A DNA stretch of 41,708 nt, taken from NCBI GenBank assembly GCA_037176845.1, contig JAYKXP010000268.1, forward strand, positions 1-41,708, written 5' to 3'. Below, piece after piece: positions 1-11,316 of the stretch. A program made the translations under genes and the position numbers. The first letter of the stretch is position 1. Each line of letters opens with the position of its first letter. Source of the DNA: Paramarasmius palmivorus (lineage: Eukaryota; Basidiomycota; Agaricomycetes; Agaricales; Marasmiaceae). The notes under the pieces are model-generated. The model had not been told where the DNA came from, ran no database searches, and saw only the letters and a program-made list of their open reading frames with translations.

Positions 1-2456
1 CCCCCTGAACGTCGATTTCGCAGTTGGTCTTCCGCCGGCGTCCCAGAAACCAGAGCTATCGAATGATTTTCCTAGTTATACTCGGCTTCTTCATATCCTT
101 CTCCCGCTAGCATTTCCGCAAAGGCGACGACACATCCTTCTCCTCCTGAGCTTTCGCCACGTTGGTTGGACTTGAACTCGACGCTACGTCCTCAGACTAC
201 CACTAACCAAATCTTTCCGCAACTGAAAAGCCGAAACCATAGTTTCCCCCTTACCTCCTCTCGGCCCTACGTACAACATACCCTTCGACACTGGGACTTG
301 CTCTAAGCATGAGGTTTCGTGAGTCTCGGATAGAAGGTGTTTTCCTCCATGGTTGTCTTGTTTCCTGCTTCCTCTCTTTCTAATTCTCTTTTTCCCGGTC
401 TTTCCTCACCTTGTTCGCTCACGAACATACCTAGACATTCCTCTCCTGTGGTGGTCCTTTGAGTAGCGTTGACTTCCCAGAGACTGCGAAGCAGACCCCC
501 AAAGATCCTGCACCTCATAAGCATCCTCAAACAAGAACCATAGTCACGATCACACCACCGACCCATACCTGGCGATTTCCAATAGGAACAATTGTACCGA
601 ATACTGCTCTCTGTTTTGATGAGGAGTCCGCTGAGTACGACGCCGGAAGACCCGGTGGTCTGTGAATTTGCGTTACGTTATTTGTGGTAGGTCCGCTTCA
701 ATGCCGGAATCCGTGTTTGGGTGAAGGTTCTCTGGAACGCGAACTACGATTGAGAAAGAGGTAACCCGTCTATCTAAAACCGCCTCCGACTACTCTGGTT
801 CCATCCCATCCCACAACAATCAAACACCACCACCACACCCACCCCAACAACACCGCTCAAACCAAAGCCTGCACCCTCTGCTCATATCCTCCTTCCCTTC
901 TTTCTCTTTTCTTCCTTCTCCGCTTTCCCCCCCCCCCCCCTTCCTCTTCTTTCTCTTCTGTCACACAACCTATATTCTCCCTATCTACTTTCTTTTTTTC
1001 CCGACTCACCTCAGACCCATAACCATAGCAGCAGTCTTTGCCCGACAAATTGCCAGACTTGGTAGTCCTTATTATCCGCATAACGACTTCATCCCCTTTC
1101 ACCCATCTCTTTTTCCAATTTCACCTCTTTTCCCTCTAACACCGAGCCGAGTCCGACAACATCCAACTCCCTAAACAAGCGCCCCCGAACCAACCGCACA
1201 CCCAAGGATGGCGGAGAAAGTAACTCACAATCCGGTAAAAGATCAAAAAACTCGAATATCGCAACATCTCTCAAACTATCATCGCTTTTCGTTTCGCGAG
1301 CCTGCGTGCTTGGCGTGGGCGGGGAGATAGTCCATCGGGCTACATGCCTGTTTTGCTATCCGTTTGTGTAATGGGAAGTAAACGGCGATTGTGTTGTTTT
1401 CGGAAAACCACCTAGAACCTAGCGATTATCGATGCGTCGTTATGCGAGCCGTTAACGAGTACCTTCGAGGACCAGCGTCCCCTTTCCCTAGGCTACCCAA
1501 TCTCCACAAGCAAAAACACTCCACAAATCCTTCTTCCCCTCAACTTCCGGTTTCCTCGTACCCACGTGATCGAGAAGACGTTTTTCGAGTGCGTCGAGGC
1601 CTGATTCTCTAGGCGGTCGGAGGTTTAGTTGGGTGTGTTGTTTAGGTTGGGCTTGGGGAGATGGTGGTGAAGGTTTGGTGCGAGGAGACGGTGGTGATGG
1701 TTTGGTAGGAGATGGGGGCGGAAGAGAAGGCGACGCCTTGGGTATAAGAGGTGATGAAGGAGCAGCTTCTACAGGTTTAGCTCTAGCTTTCGTCGTAGCC
1801 GTAGTCTTGCTCGGCACCGCAGGAGGCGGAACTTCTTCTACCTTTTCATCTAGGGTTCTGGAACCAAAGTAATCCACTTGTTCCCGAGCCTCCTTACCCC
1901 CATTACCCCCGACCCCATCTTCTGAGGCAGCAGCCTAAACCATCTCCAAACAAGGTAACCTCAACCCTCTCACCCATCACTTCTTCACCTATCGCTGCTC
2001 ATTTTTTTTTTTCGGGCGAAAGTAACCGTCGGGTGAGTGGAGCAGGAGTTCCTAGACTCTGGTTCTACTGGCATTGGGTAATGAAGGTACAGGCGGGGGT
2101 TTAAGTCGATTTGACCCTGGGCTAGGACTCTTGAGTTTAGCTGTTCTGGCTGCTGAGTTATCTATTTGCCGTCCCTCGTCGGACAGAGTTGACGCCGGAG
2201 GTAGGATCGTACCAAACTGACATGCGGTTGACCTGGACCCACGGCCTGTATCCTACCTATCAAACCTTCTTTAACGCAGATTCAGAAACGTAGGGAGAAG
2301 TAACGGTACATCAAAACGTCCTCGTACGCCTCCGATCGGCGGTAGGACCCACCAACCTCATCCTGCGGCGGCGTTGGTGTTGTTTAGTGGTGGTGGTGGT
2401 GGTGCGGGATAAGAACCATTAACTTTGGGCTGTGGCGTTGGGATCGTAGTACCCAT
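1..2456 (-). pseudogene. Decayed Pro/Ser-rich low-complexity protein gene, continues past the left edge
   Basis: Minus-strand coding-like segments appear in order but in different frames. A plausible ATG at 2456 opens a Pro/Asn-rich N-terminus (MGTTIPTPQPKVNGSYPAPP) that hits TGA after about 32 codons. A Ser/Pro-rich stretch around 2060-2250 includes ILPPASTLSDEGRQIDNSAA. At about 1490-1930 there is a long Pro/Ser/Lys run (PPPSPTKPSPPSPRTKPSPP) ending in the compact block SGLDALEKRLLDHVGTRKPE. A short GPRGGKGG-type block lies near 250-270. I recall hypothetical Agaricomycete proteins with a similar 'GLDALExxLLxxVGTRK' block and a later 'ARGGxGG' block, which supports one gene read right to left. 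At least three frame changes and internal stops separate the pieces, and not all are explained by GT..AG introns. Function unknown. A heavily spliced live gene is the alternative. Confidence 0.5.
888..960. repeat. Polypyrimidine tract with a C homopolymer
   Basis: The plus strand here is almost purely C and T, with essentially one interrupting G, and contains an uninterrupted run of more than ten C. The complementary strand is a polypurine tract. It lies inside the decayed Pro/Ser-rich gene, where it would encode a Lys/Arg/Glu/Gly-rich low-complexity stretch on the minus strand. Confidence 0.8.
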
Positions 2457-5151
2457 GCTGGTTGGGTGTGGGAGCATAATGCGCTTTGAGAGGAGCGGCG
2501 TTGAGGCGACTAAGCGGTAAGTAGACCACGCCTTGTGGTTGGATCTACCGTGTAGGAGTCGTAAGGGATTGGTGAGGTAGTAGTGCTGTAAGACGATCGA
2601 GGCGACGGTACAAGGGACATAGCGCATATGGCAGAGCGGTAGAGGAGGCGTAGGTATTAGCAGCAATAAGAGTGTGGAGCGGAGTGGATGAGGGGATGCG
2701 TAAGGATTAGTTGCGCAGAACAGGTGGAGCACAATAGAAGTCGTTGTAATAACACCCTTCGGAGGTAACTCTGGTAGAGCAGCTGGTGTACGACTGGTAC
2801 ACAACACTTGGGATGTCAGTTGATGTCTTTGCGATGGTGAGTTTAGCTTCGTGCGTGAGATGAGGTGAGGAGAGAAAAGTGATACACATAGAGGAACCGA
2901 AAAGAACTCTAGCGTAAAAGCGCAGAAACACGAAGGATACAGCACCGCAGGCCGGAGTAAACAGAAAAGAGGCGGCGAATACGTGTGAACGATGACCATC
3001 GCAGATGAATGGGAAAACGAAAGACGAACAAGTAGACGAGAACCAAAACAAGAAACTGAGAAGAGAAAGGCTAGCAACCAGGAGTAGTAGCCTGAACCGC
3101 AAGATGACGAAAAAGAGAACCAGGAAAGAGTATGTGCGAACGATAACACGAAAAACAACTCGCTGTCCTTTGCGAAAACGAAGGTAGAAAAAGTAGCTGA
3201 GCACGTAGTCGCCGACGCCCAGCAAGATGAGAAACGAGAAACGCCTGCTCACCTTCCCATCCCCATACCCATCTTTACACCCAACACACATTTAATCTCA
3301 AACAATCCACCTTTACTAACACCTCTCGCATGTCTGGGTACATCAAACAACCAGACCATCGCAACAGAAAGAAACCTTCCACAATCCAGATGTATCACAT
3401 ACTCTGGGCCTTTCAAAAACTGTAGGGGAAGGGGGGGGGGATGACTCGTCAAAGATCCGACATTCAGCTTTGGCGTCGACGCAGACGGTATGTTGGCGGT
3501 AACACGAGAGGTGTATTGTGAGTGTTATCGTCAACGACCGAGTTCTAAAACATAACCGGTGTATTAGCAGTAATCCACGACGTAGAAGAAAGAAAGAAGA
3601 AGGAAACCCACTCTTCTTGTTCGAATTATTCATCACCTGTCAACTCCACACACGCACATCATCCCCTGACTACAACCAAACCTCCAACAACCCTCGCCAG
3701 AATCCAAATCTTTTCCATTCTCCGCAACCAACACAACCCCCCTCTCTCCCCCTCCTACCCATCCCCAACCCCATCACCTTCACCCCAACCACCCAAAAAT
3801 CAAAGCCACACATCAAACCCCACAACAACATCCCACAAACCTATCCCCAAACAACAACCTACCTATTCCTCCCCCTTCCAACTAACCTCAAACACTAGCG
3901 CTCATCAAATACCACCTTCACACAAGCAATCCCTTCCCCCAAACATAAACGCATTCGGTGCTCCTTCCATCGGATGTGGTAGGCTAAAAAAATGTCGATA
4001 CGCCATTTTTGGCTGTCCAATACTTCCGCTGGCCCCCCATTCCCTCCCCTTTCAACACCGCCCAAAGGCCCCTCAAACGGCATTACTCGCACCAAACCCC
4101 AACCCCCGAAAAACCTCGTCCGGTTCTTTTATCAAAAACATTCGTCGCATGATGATACCTCGAACTCAGTATTTTCATGGATCCAAACAACTCGAAAGCT
4201 CATAATCACACCTTAAACCCCAAACCCACGAATCTCTCGACTTCGAGAGTGAGTTTGTCCGTATAATGGCTGCGCAAGCAGGGAATAACGTGCACGGGAA
4301 CGCCAAGGGAGATTAGCGTCTTTATGGGTGATGTCGAGGTTCTTCATATAGGGAAAGGGGAAAGCGGGGGGTGGTGATGGAGACATCTTGCTCAGCGTAT
4401 TGGTGTAGAGAGAAGGATTTTGGGTAGAGGATGATTGGGTGGAAAAGGGCAGTGGTGGTTGGTCATGCATATGGATCGAACCAATGAAACGTCGTCGTCC
4501 GTCGGATCGTTTGCGATACGATGTGATAGGAGCTGGAAATGGTATATAGATTACACATTTGCGGATTATGTTACGTCTCCAAGTTAACGAAACCAATGCG
4601 CGTACATGATGAAATGATTCCTCCCCCCTTGAGCTCAGCAGCGGTAAAAAGAGCGCTTCACTGAGTTATTGTCGAAACTGACAGAACCTGCTTATAAGAG
4701 TCAGTCGTTTTCAAGTCGGCTAGGGGGAAATAAGGGCCGCCGTGACTTTTTTTTTGTCAAAGTTGACATGACAGTGCGAAATTTTCAAAAAAAGGAAACG
4801 GCAGGTAAGTTCTAATAATCTACTCTCTACGGCCCTTGTGATGGGATACACAAGATGAATGAACGAACGCGGAAATTCGGAAGATGGTCCTCGGAACCGG
4901 AATTGACCCAAAACCCGACACTTCATCATAGCCTTCTTCATGTTGTCTTCATCCCAGGATACCTGATGCCACCATCCGGATGCGCTTTGATAGCTCATAT
5001 GGTCACGATAATAAGTCGTTCTGCTAGTACATATGGATTTTCAGGCTTGTGTTGGGTGTGGTGAGTCAATCTTCTTTGCCTTCTTTCTGATTCTGGGTAG
5101 TAAACCAATGTAAGCTGATAAAACCAACACCTAGACTTTGAAAACACAAAC
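2457..5151. other. Gene-poor stretch, no recognisable product
   Basis: Several open frames of 60-270 codons exist on both strands, but none shows a recognisable domain, and the longest (minus, about 2358-3158) has the Phe/Ser/Leu-rich composition expected from reading a CT-rich 5' region. On the minus strand 2500-3200 is pyrimidine-rich, as in many basidiomycete promoters and 5' UTRs, and sits upstream of the candidate ATG at 2456. The part below 5151 is the 3' flank of the large DUF6535-WW gene. It contains a further intron-like sequence directly after that gene's stop (GTTTGTG...), see findings. Confidence 0.4.
3640..3960. other. Strongly strand-asymmetric, G-poor tract
   Basis: Over roughly 300 nt the plus strand is built almost only from C, A and T, with G reduced to scattered single bases and many CCC/CCCC runs. 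The minus strand is therefore G/T-rich with several GGG and GGGG runs. An open plus frame through it (about 3518-3898) gives an Asn/Pro/Thr/Gln-rich sequence that I read as a by-product of composition. No gene is called. Confidence 0.65.
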
Positions 5152-8100
5152 CTAGCTCTGCCTATCACAATGTTCTTGATTGGCCTGTTCTTCGGTATGC
5201 AGTGGAGAATCTCGGGAGATAGCGTGTTCTTCTCCTGACGCTGGCACGTTCGGGTTCCTCGTATCGATATCATGATCTGAAGGAACAATCTCTGCGTCAT
5301 TATGGTCATCTGCACGAGGATCGTTGCTGTGATCTGCTGGATGAGTTGGTGTTGTTTGTCCTCTGTCTGTGGTGTGTCCATCTTCTTCGCGCAGTGATAC
5401 CTCCAAACCCTGGGCATTCCGTTCAAAGTGAGCTCCAAGTCGAGCTGCCAGTGTGGTCTCCAAATTGTCGAGACGTGATGTATCTATCTCCCCAGAGAGC
5501 GACAAATGATCCTGAGATTGAAATCAAGGTGAGCCGTTGAACAACACCTGGGTATTCAAAACACTAACCTCTTTCACGACGTTCAAGCTCTCTAGATCCA
5601 AACCATCATTAATATTAGGAGATACCAAGAAATGCATGTTTCGTTCCTCAGTACGAACCGCCGAACGATTCATTTGCTCGTCAATCCTGGGATCAACCAG
5701 CAACGGCGGGGAATCTGGCGACGTGGTATTCCCTTCTCCTGATGCTGGAGATACTACACTCGAGTTTCCCGACCTGCTAGGGCTATCCTGACTCGGTGCG
5801 ACATGGTGGGATCCGAGAATCTCTGCGTCACTGTGGCTGTCTGCACGAGACTCATCACTGTGATCAACCTGGGCTGGATGAGCTTGTGCTTTGCGACCTT
5901 TGTCCGTGGTTTGTCCATCTTCTTCACGCTGCGATATATCCAAACCCTGGACATCTTGCTCAGAACGACCTCCGAGCGCTTGTTCGTCGTCCTGTGCAGG
6001 ATGAGCTGGAACACCGGAAGTAGTGTCTCGAGCTCGATCTGTGGATTCTGAATCGTCGGTGTGTAGTACACTGGTCTCTCCGGGAAGCGGTGAGTCCTGA
6101 TCCTGAAATTGAAATCAAGGTGAGCTGTTGAAACCACCACTTAGGCATTCAGGAACACTTACCTTGATCGACAAATGAGTTGGATCGTCGGTAGAGGCTG
6201 TATGTCCTTCGCCCGTTACAATGCTCGACGTCTCCGGATGTACATTTTTGTCCGAGTCGGTATCTCTCAAGGATCGTGTGTGTTGTTCCTCGATACGAGC
6301 CACTGAACGACTCGGAATCATTTGCTCGTTAACTCTGAGACTGACCGCTGGTGGCGGACAATCCTGGGAGATTGTATGTCCTTCTCCTGACGCTGGAGAT
6401 CGAACCGCGCCGTTCATGTTGTCCATATCGATATCCCCAGTACTTGGGGCGGCAGGAGCTGAACCAGGTACTTCCGCGTCACCCAAGTGAATAGAAGAGC
6501 CGGAAGGTTCTGGATGCACAACTTCCTGGGCCGAAGTGCGATCCGCACCTGTGCCTTCCACGGGCCTCTGAAGATGAGCGCTATCCGAATGACTCTGAGA
6601 AGGGCCATCATCTCCTGCATCAGCATGTCCTCTACCTGGTGTGTACGAGCTCTCGACCTCTCCAGAGGTGTTTCCGATTCGGATAACCAACTCGTCGTCA
6701 TCGGATGTCTCCCCGTCACCCTGCGTAATCGATACTTGGGTATCGCGATTTGAATCGTCGGTTCTAGGGGGTACGAGAGGTGCTAGAGGATCTGATGACC
6801 GGGTTGAATGGTCTGTGGGTCGTATAGTCGAAGAACTGGAAGACGGGGACATGGGTGCATCACCTTGGATATCGGAAGATGAAATACCGGACAATCCTTC
6901 GACCTCTGCATTGTTCAGTGCAGGATCAGAGCTGCTTTGTTGACTCATGTCTGGTAACGTGCCGGAATCTGGATTAGTATTACCCTCAATGGCTTGGGAG
7001 CGAGATGAAGTGACATGGTTGTCACCCTGGGATGACCACTGTAGAATACCAGAGCCAGAAGGCTCTGCAACCTGACAAGCAGGGACATGTTGTCTTGGAT
7101 CAAGCCAAGTTGTTGTACGTGTGTTGTGGTCAACAAAATACGGTCTGCCCTGAGGAGTGATTTTACGCTCCCAGCCAGATGGCAAAGGCCCATCAATTTG
7201 AGAAGCTGACGCCTGCTCTGCAACCTGACTACCAGCAGGGACGTGTCGTCTTGGATCAAGCCAAGTTGTTTTACGTGTGTTGTGGTCAATAAAATACGGT
7301 CTGCCCCGAGGAGTGATACTTTCCTCCCAGCCGGATGGTAAAGGCCCGTCGAGTTGAGAACCTGATGCCATCGGGATGTTTTGTCTTGGATCTTCCCATG
7401 TTACTGTACCTATCTTGTGGTCAAAAAAGTATGGTCTACCCTCTGGGGTAGTCAATTGCTCCCAGCCGGATGGTAAAGACCCATCGAGTTGAGAATCTGC
7501 CACCTCGTTATCGTGATCGAGTTCAACACCCGGTTCAGTCTCGAGGGAATATCGTCTGGGAGGTAGCGGTGGTAAAACAGGTGGTGAACGATGCCTTGGC
7601 AGTGGTGCGAAGTAGTCGGGGGGTAAGTTTCCTACTTCTTGTGTCTTTTCGATAGCTCGCAACCATTCATCAAATTTTGCCCCACGATACATCCATTGGG
7701 TGATGATTTCGTGGTGAATGAACCGAATGAACTCCCGACCACGTTTACTCGTCATCAGTACCGAAGTACGATCGGTGCAGTTGATGTGTTTCGCAAGGAC
7801 CCACACAAAAGCCAGGCGTTCATGGTGGTGTTGATACTTGTCATTCTCGACGCCTGAGCATGATTTCCAAGACTCCTCGTAGAGTCGGAGGAGGGCTAGA
7901 CTCCGCTTTCGGACACCAGCGTCCTGGTGAGCCCACAGTCTTCCCAATACTGAGAGCGGAGCGGCGAAATGGAAACCTGCTGTTTGCACGCCCATCCGTT
8001 CAAGTGCAGCATGAATGTCGTTGTTACCCTTCTCCGTCATCAAGTACCGGTGTTCGAATAAGAATTTGATTCCTCCTGGTTGACGAATCACAGGATCAGG

Positions 8101-9453
8101 AATAGCAGTCCGAGGGAACCGTGGCAAGGAACGTAACAGCTCATATTGCCTTCGGAACTCCTTGGGATCCGCAACACCAAGCTCTACATCCACTTTCGAA
8201 ACATTGCTCCACAACGCGACATCCCAGTGGCCGAGCACAGCAGACATCGCAACAGAAGGAGGTATGGTTCCCAACACATTTTGAAGATGAGGTATCATCA
8301 ATGGACTGTCGCGGAACATCGTGACTGCCCATTCGAAAGCGCGTAGTTGGTATACTTGAAGGCTGAATAGGTCTGTCGAGGGCCACGTCGAATGATCTTG
8401 AACATGTTGGTCATACTGCCTGACCACTCGAAGATCGAATGAAGACCAATCCGAGGCCGGTGATTTGATTTGGTAGCATAAAGCATCAAGCCAAGAAGGG
8501 ACGATAGATGGCGAGAGTTTAGACAAGGGATAAAGGATTTTGCACACAAATCGATAGAACAGCCACGCCTGCGGTGACTTGTAGGGGCATATGAACTGGT
8601 ATGATAACCGTTCAAAATGTCGCCCACTGATGTTCCACTTTTGGTCCTTTGGTATGGTCAACGTGGGGAGGAGAGTGGTGATGGAATATAGTCCAGCGCT
8701 GAGACCGACAGCAACGAGCGAAACAATGAATGGAATGCGATGTAGTCCCCATAAAAGGTCCAAGATGCCGACGAAAAACAGTATGAGCGCGATCTCGAGG
8801 AGTATCGGCAATGCAGCTAAGAAAGCGGGGACGTTCCACTTTTCAAAGCTATCCCGACGGAGCTGTCGCAATGCTAACGCTTCTGCAGGTGTGCTGGTGG
8901 GCGTGTCTCGCTGGAATTCTCGAACCCATTGCTTGCACAACAGGCCGAAGAGCGCAGATGTGAGGCTGAATATAAGACTGAGCAGCCAGAAGCAGTTGAT
9001 GCGGATGGTAGAAGCATCAGGCTGGAACGGTGGAATAGGGTCGGCGGGAAGGGATTGGGATGCATTCTGCTGAAACAAAACCAGCTGTTCAAGCAGAAGG
9101 ACTGTTTTGTCTGCTGGGTCTTGTTCAAGCTTTTGATATGACTCAATCAGGAATGCTGTGACAACAGCAGAGAAAAGACCGGCCTGTTATGCAGCATGTC
9201 AAAACCCGCTAATGACGTGTACGGTAAGCAAACTTACGAAAACGAGGAGCGTTTCAATGTCGTCTCTCCAGCCTTTTACCAGATCTTCATCGAACTTTGC
9301 TACATCACTCAACAGTTTCTCGAATGATTCGTCAACTGTCGGTTTCTTTCTTTTGGCGTCTGCTTTTCCTGTCTCTGGTGAACTCTCCGGCTAGTAATAG
9401 ACAAACAGAGTGAACAAAGACTCTCAGCTTTCTGATTTTGTGCGACTCACCAT
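5152..9453 (-). CDS. Z1: DUF6535 membrane protein with PPxY motif and three WW domains
   Basis: Spliced model: complement(join(5152..5511,5569..6102,6163..9183,9238..9390,9451..9453)), 1356 aa. The first coding exon is only the ATG, because GTGAGT follows immediately; the paralog has the same arrangement. All introns are 54-60 nt and keep frame. Residues about 1-230 match DUF6535: a [11 protein letters not shown] lead-in, then hydrophobic segments at about 53-68, 115-138 ([17 protein letters not shown]), 170-197 and 202-227, with the family's charged block [14 protein letters not shown] between them. A middle domain of about 340 residues is unrecognised. A PPDY motif sits at residues 573-576. 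WW domains lie at about 619-653, 664-698 and 716-750; each has the two Trp, the GRPYF strand and the ligand His (DHK/DHN). The rest (750-1356) is acidic, Ser/Asp/Thr-rich and probably disordered, built from repeated modules. Predicted membrane-anchored adaptor; role unknown. WW domains bind Pro-rich ligands, classically PPxY. Confidence 0.85.
5512..6162 (-). repeat. Tandemly duplicated tail exon plus intron within Z1
   Basis: Two successive tail exons (5569-6102 and 5152-5511) carry the same ordered blocks: a PGE/SGE..D lead, QGL(D/E)xSxREEDGxTTD, a HPAxxDHS stretch, a (N/S)DAEI block and a PASGE block. The two preceding introns (6103-6162 and 5512-5568) end almost identically, in GCTCACCTTGATTTCAAT followed by (T/C)TCAG, so the duplicated unit includes the intron. 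The single tail intron of Z2 (21103-21163) ends in a diverged version of the same sequence. Confidence 0.75.
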
Positions 9454-10254
9454 TCTTGCCCAGAAGCTTGGGAGATTGAATCGGTCCTTGGTGGTGGTTG
9501 CAGAAAGGGGGCTGTAAGCAGCATGCTAGCTGCAGCCCTTTTGAATAGCACCCAACATGTGTTGGACGTGTTGTAAAGAAGATTATGCGGTGGTATGATG
9601 TTCGAAAAAGCGCCTGCGTGTTGCAAGTTATTTTGAGAATTTAGGTACCGTGTAGAAAGCAAGTTACACTCACAGGGAACGAGAGAACCTGACATGAGGA
9701 GCACTGTCTGATTATCACCGTTCACCGGGCAAATGGGTGCCAGTGAGGAGATACATCGCCGTTATCGCTGGTCCTCGGTGAATCGAATCATTCATCCACT
9801 GGCAGACGCAACGATGATTAAGAGAAACTTCGTTTTCTAACCGAAGTTCAAAAAAAAAACCGATGAGTATAGACCAATTAGAATACGCACCACAGTCAGT
9901 TGACCTTTCAATTCTAAAAGTCGCGATACAGGTCGAGGAAAAGGTGTCGGCCGATGGAGACGTTGTGTTATGATCAAACACGAGCTTTTCCCGGGTTGCG
10001 GGTACCATGTTACCGGACTCTCGCTGCTCAGAGTGGCAATATTTCTCACCAGTGCCCTGAAGAGTCCAATCCTGCTGACCGAACGCCAACGGTATACAGT
10101 ATGTGGTGAAAAGAGAAAGAGAAGGAGGGACGCGTCAAGATCCCACGCTCCTCCGAGCTCGAGCTTAAGCGCTTACTTGAAGGAGCTTATCAGCACTTCG
10201 TCAGAATAGCTCGAGTGCTGGAATGAATAGATGTATAACTTGGTTCATGATATA
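9454..10254. other. 5' flank of Z1, no gene recognised
   Basis: This is the upstream region of the minus-strand Z1 gene. Its first ~200 nt (9460-9720) resemble the same region upstream of Z2 (24630-24830): both contain a TTGGTGGTGGT(T/C)GCAG-like stretch on the plus strand, so the flank was duplicated with the gene. The open frames here have no recognisable domain. Nothing else seen. Confidence 0.4.
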
Positions 10255-10586
10255 CAGGGGCTTCATCGTGACCGTCACATAAGTAATAGAAAGCTAAAAA
10301 CCGACTAAAAACCATAGTATCACCAGCACAGACTATCCCAATAGATTGGAACTCCAAATAATTCGGCGGTGCGATGGCAACGGCAGCTCTATCCGCTACC
10401 TCCTCCTTCCCTTAGCTACGCACGGGGTTCAAACAACCCGTCTTGACGCATACTTCGTTCTCCTCCGACATCGCCCACTCTACTCAATCATCTCTCTTGC
10501 CAACACCTTCCACTACCCTAACACATCTCGACTGTGTTCCATACACCTCGAATATCCACGACATCCATCCTCCATCTTCGATCTCA

Positions 10587-11159
10587 TCACCAAAAGAAGA
10601 AAGATACCCCAACAATTGCCAGCGAAACAGCGAACAAAACGGGGTGTAATCCCGATAAGAGATACAAGATCTCTGCAAAGAAAGACGTAACCGCGATTCC
10701 AAGCGCTGGCGTCATATGAAGAACACTCCGTAGTAAGGCTACTCCCTCAAGTTCACTTGGTGTTCCTCTGATCCAAGGCTTGGACATAGCCCCGAAGAAG
10801 GCAGAGGTGAGATCGGGTACAACGCTGGCAAACCAACAGCTGACAAGAATCGTAGACGCATCTGGGTTGAAAGCTGTAACGGTGGGGTGTAGGAGTCGGA
10901 GCGTCGATTGAAGGAGCATGCTTTTGGTACGGTTCAATGAAGAATGCGGAGATAAGGATCGAGAAAAGAGCGCACTGATAGTCATATGTTCAGAGGTATT
11001 CGCATGCCAGCGTACGTGCCTACTTACAAAGACCATTAGGGTATCATTATCTCTCAACGCCTTCGCTCCTTCTTCGTTTGAGGCCTTGGATGATTTCGTG
11101 CCTTTCAACTTCTTCGGCTCGGCTGCCCCATGTCGAAACCCAACAGCGCCTCTTGTCAA
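10587..11159 (-). pseudogene. X1: short DUF6535 copy, frameshifted
   Basis: Two exons joined by a 53-nt intron (10975-11027, GTAAGT..CAG, phase 0). Exon 1 ends RDNDTLMVF, matching the KDDIDxLxxF lead-in of DUF6535. Exon 2 starts CALFSILISAFFIEPYQK and then loses frame: compared with X3, about 26 nt are missing after the GPYQ-like codons. In the next frame the family resumes with FNPDASTILVSCWF, a DLTSAFFG segment and an LGIAVTSFFAEILYLLSGL membrane segment before a stop. The copy is short, with no WW domains, so even intact it would be DUF6535 only. Lies on the same strand as Z1 and Z2. Confidence 0.75.
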
Positions 11160-11316
11160 CTTTTCTTCTATTATACACCCGATACCGGTTGCCTTTTTAC
11201 TCTAAACAAGGGATCAGCGAAATCATCGTCTGACGAAGAATGTCATCGTACGCACCATTTTGAACCGTTACCAACAGCAAAGTAGGTGGTGAAAAAACAA
11301 ACGATCCCGCGAGCGT

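Noticed and set aside
2358..3158. 266-codon minus-strand open frame
   Set aside because: Phe/Ser/Leu-rich composition expected from a pyrimidine-rich upstream region; no domain. Only its last part, from the ATG at 2456, fits the decayed Pro-rich gene.
8591..9073. 160-codon plus-strand open frame
   Set aside because: Lies opposite the DUF6535 exon of Z1 and has an equivalent opposite Z2 (23034-23624 and others), so it is an antisense shadow of a conserved gene.
9715..10089. 124-codon minus-strand open frame upstream of Z1
   Set aside because: No domain and no counterpart upstream of Z2, where the flank is otherwise partly similar.
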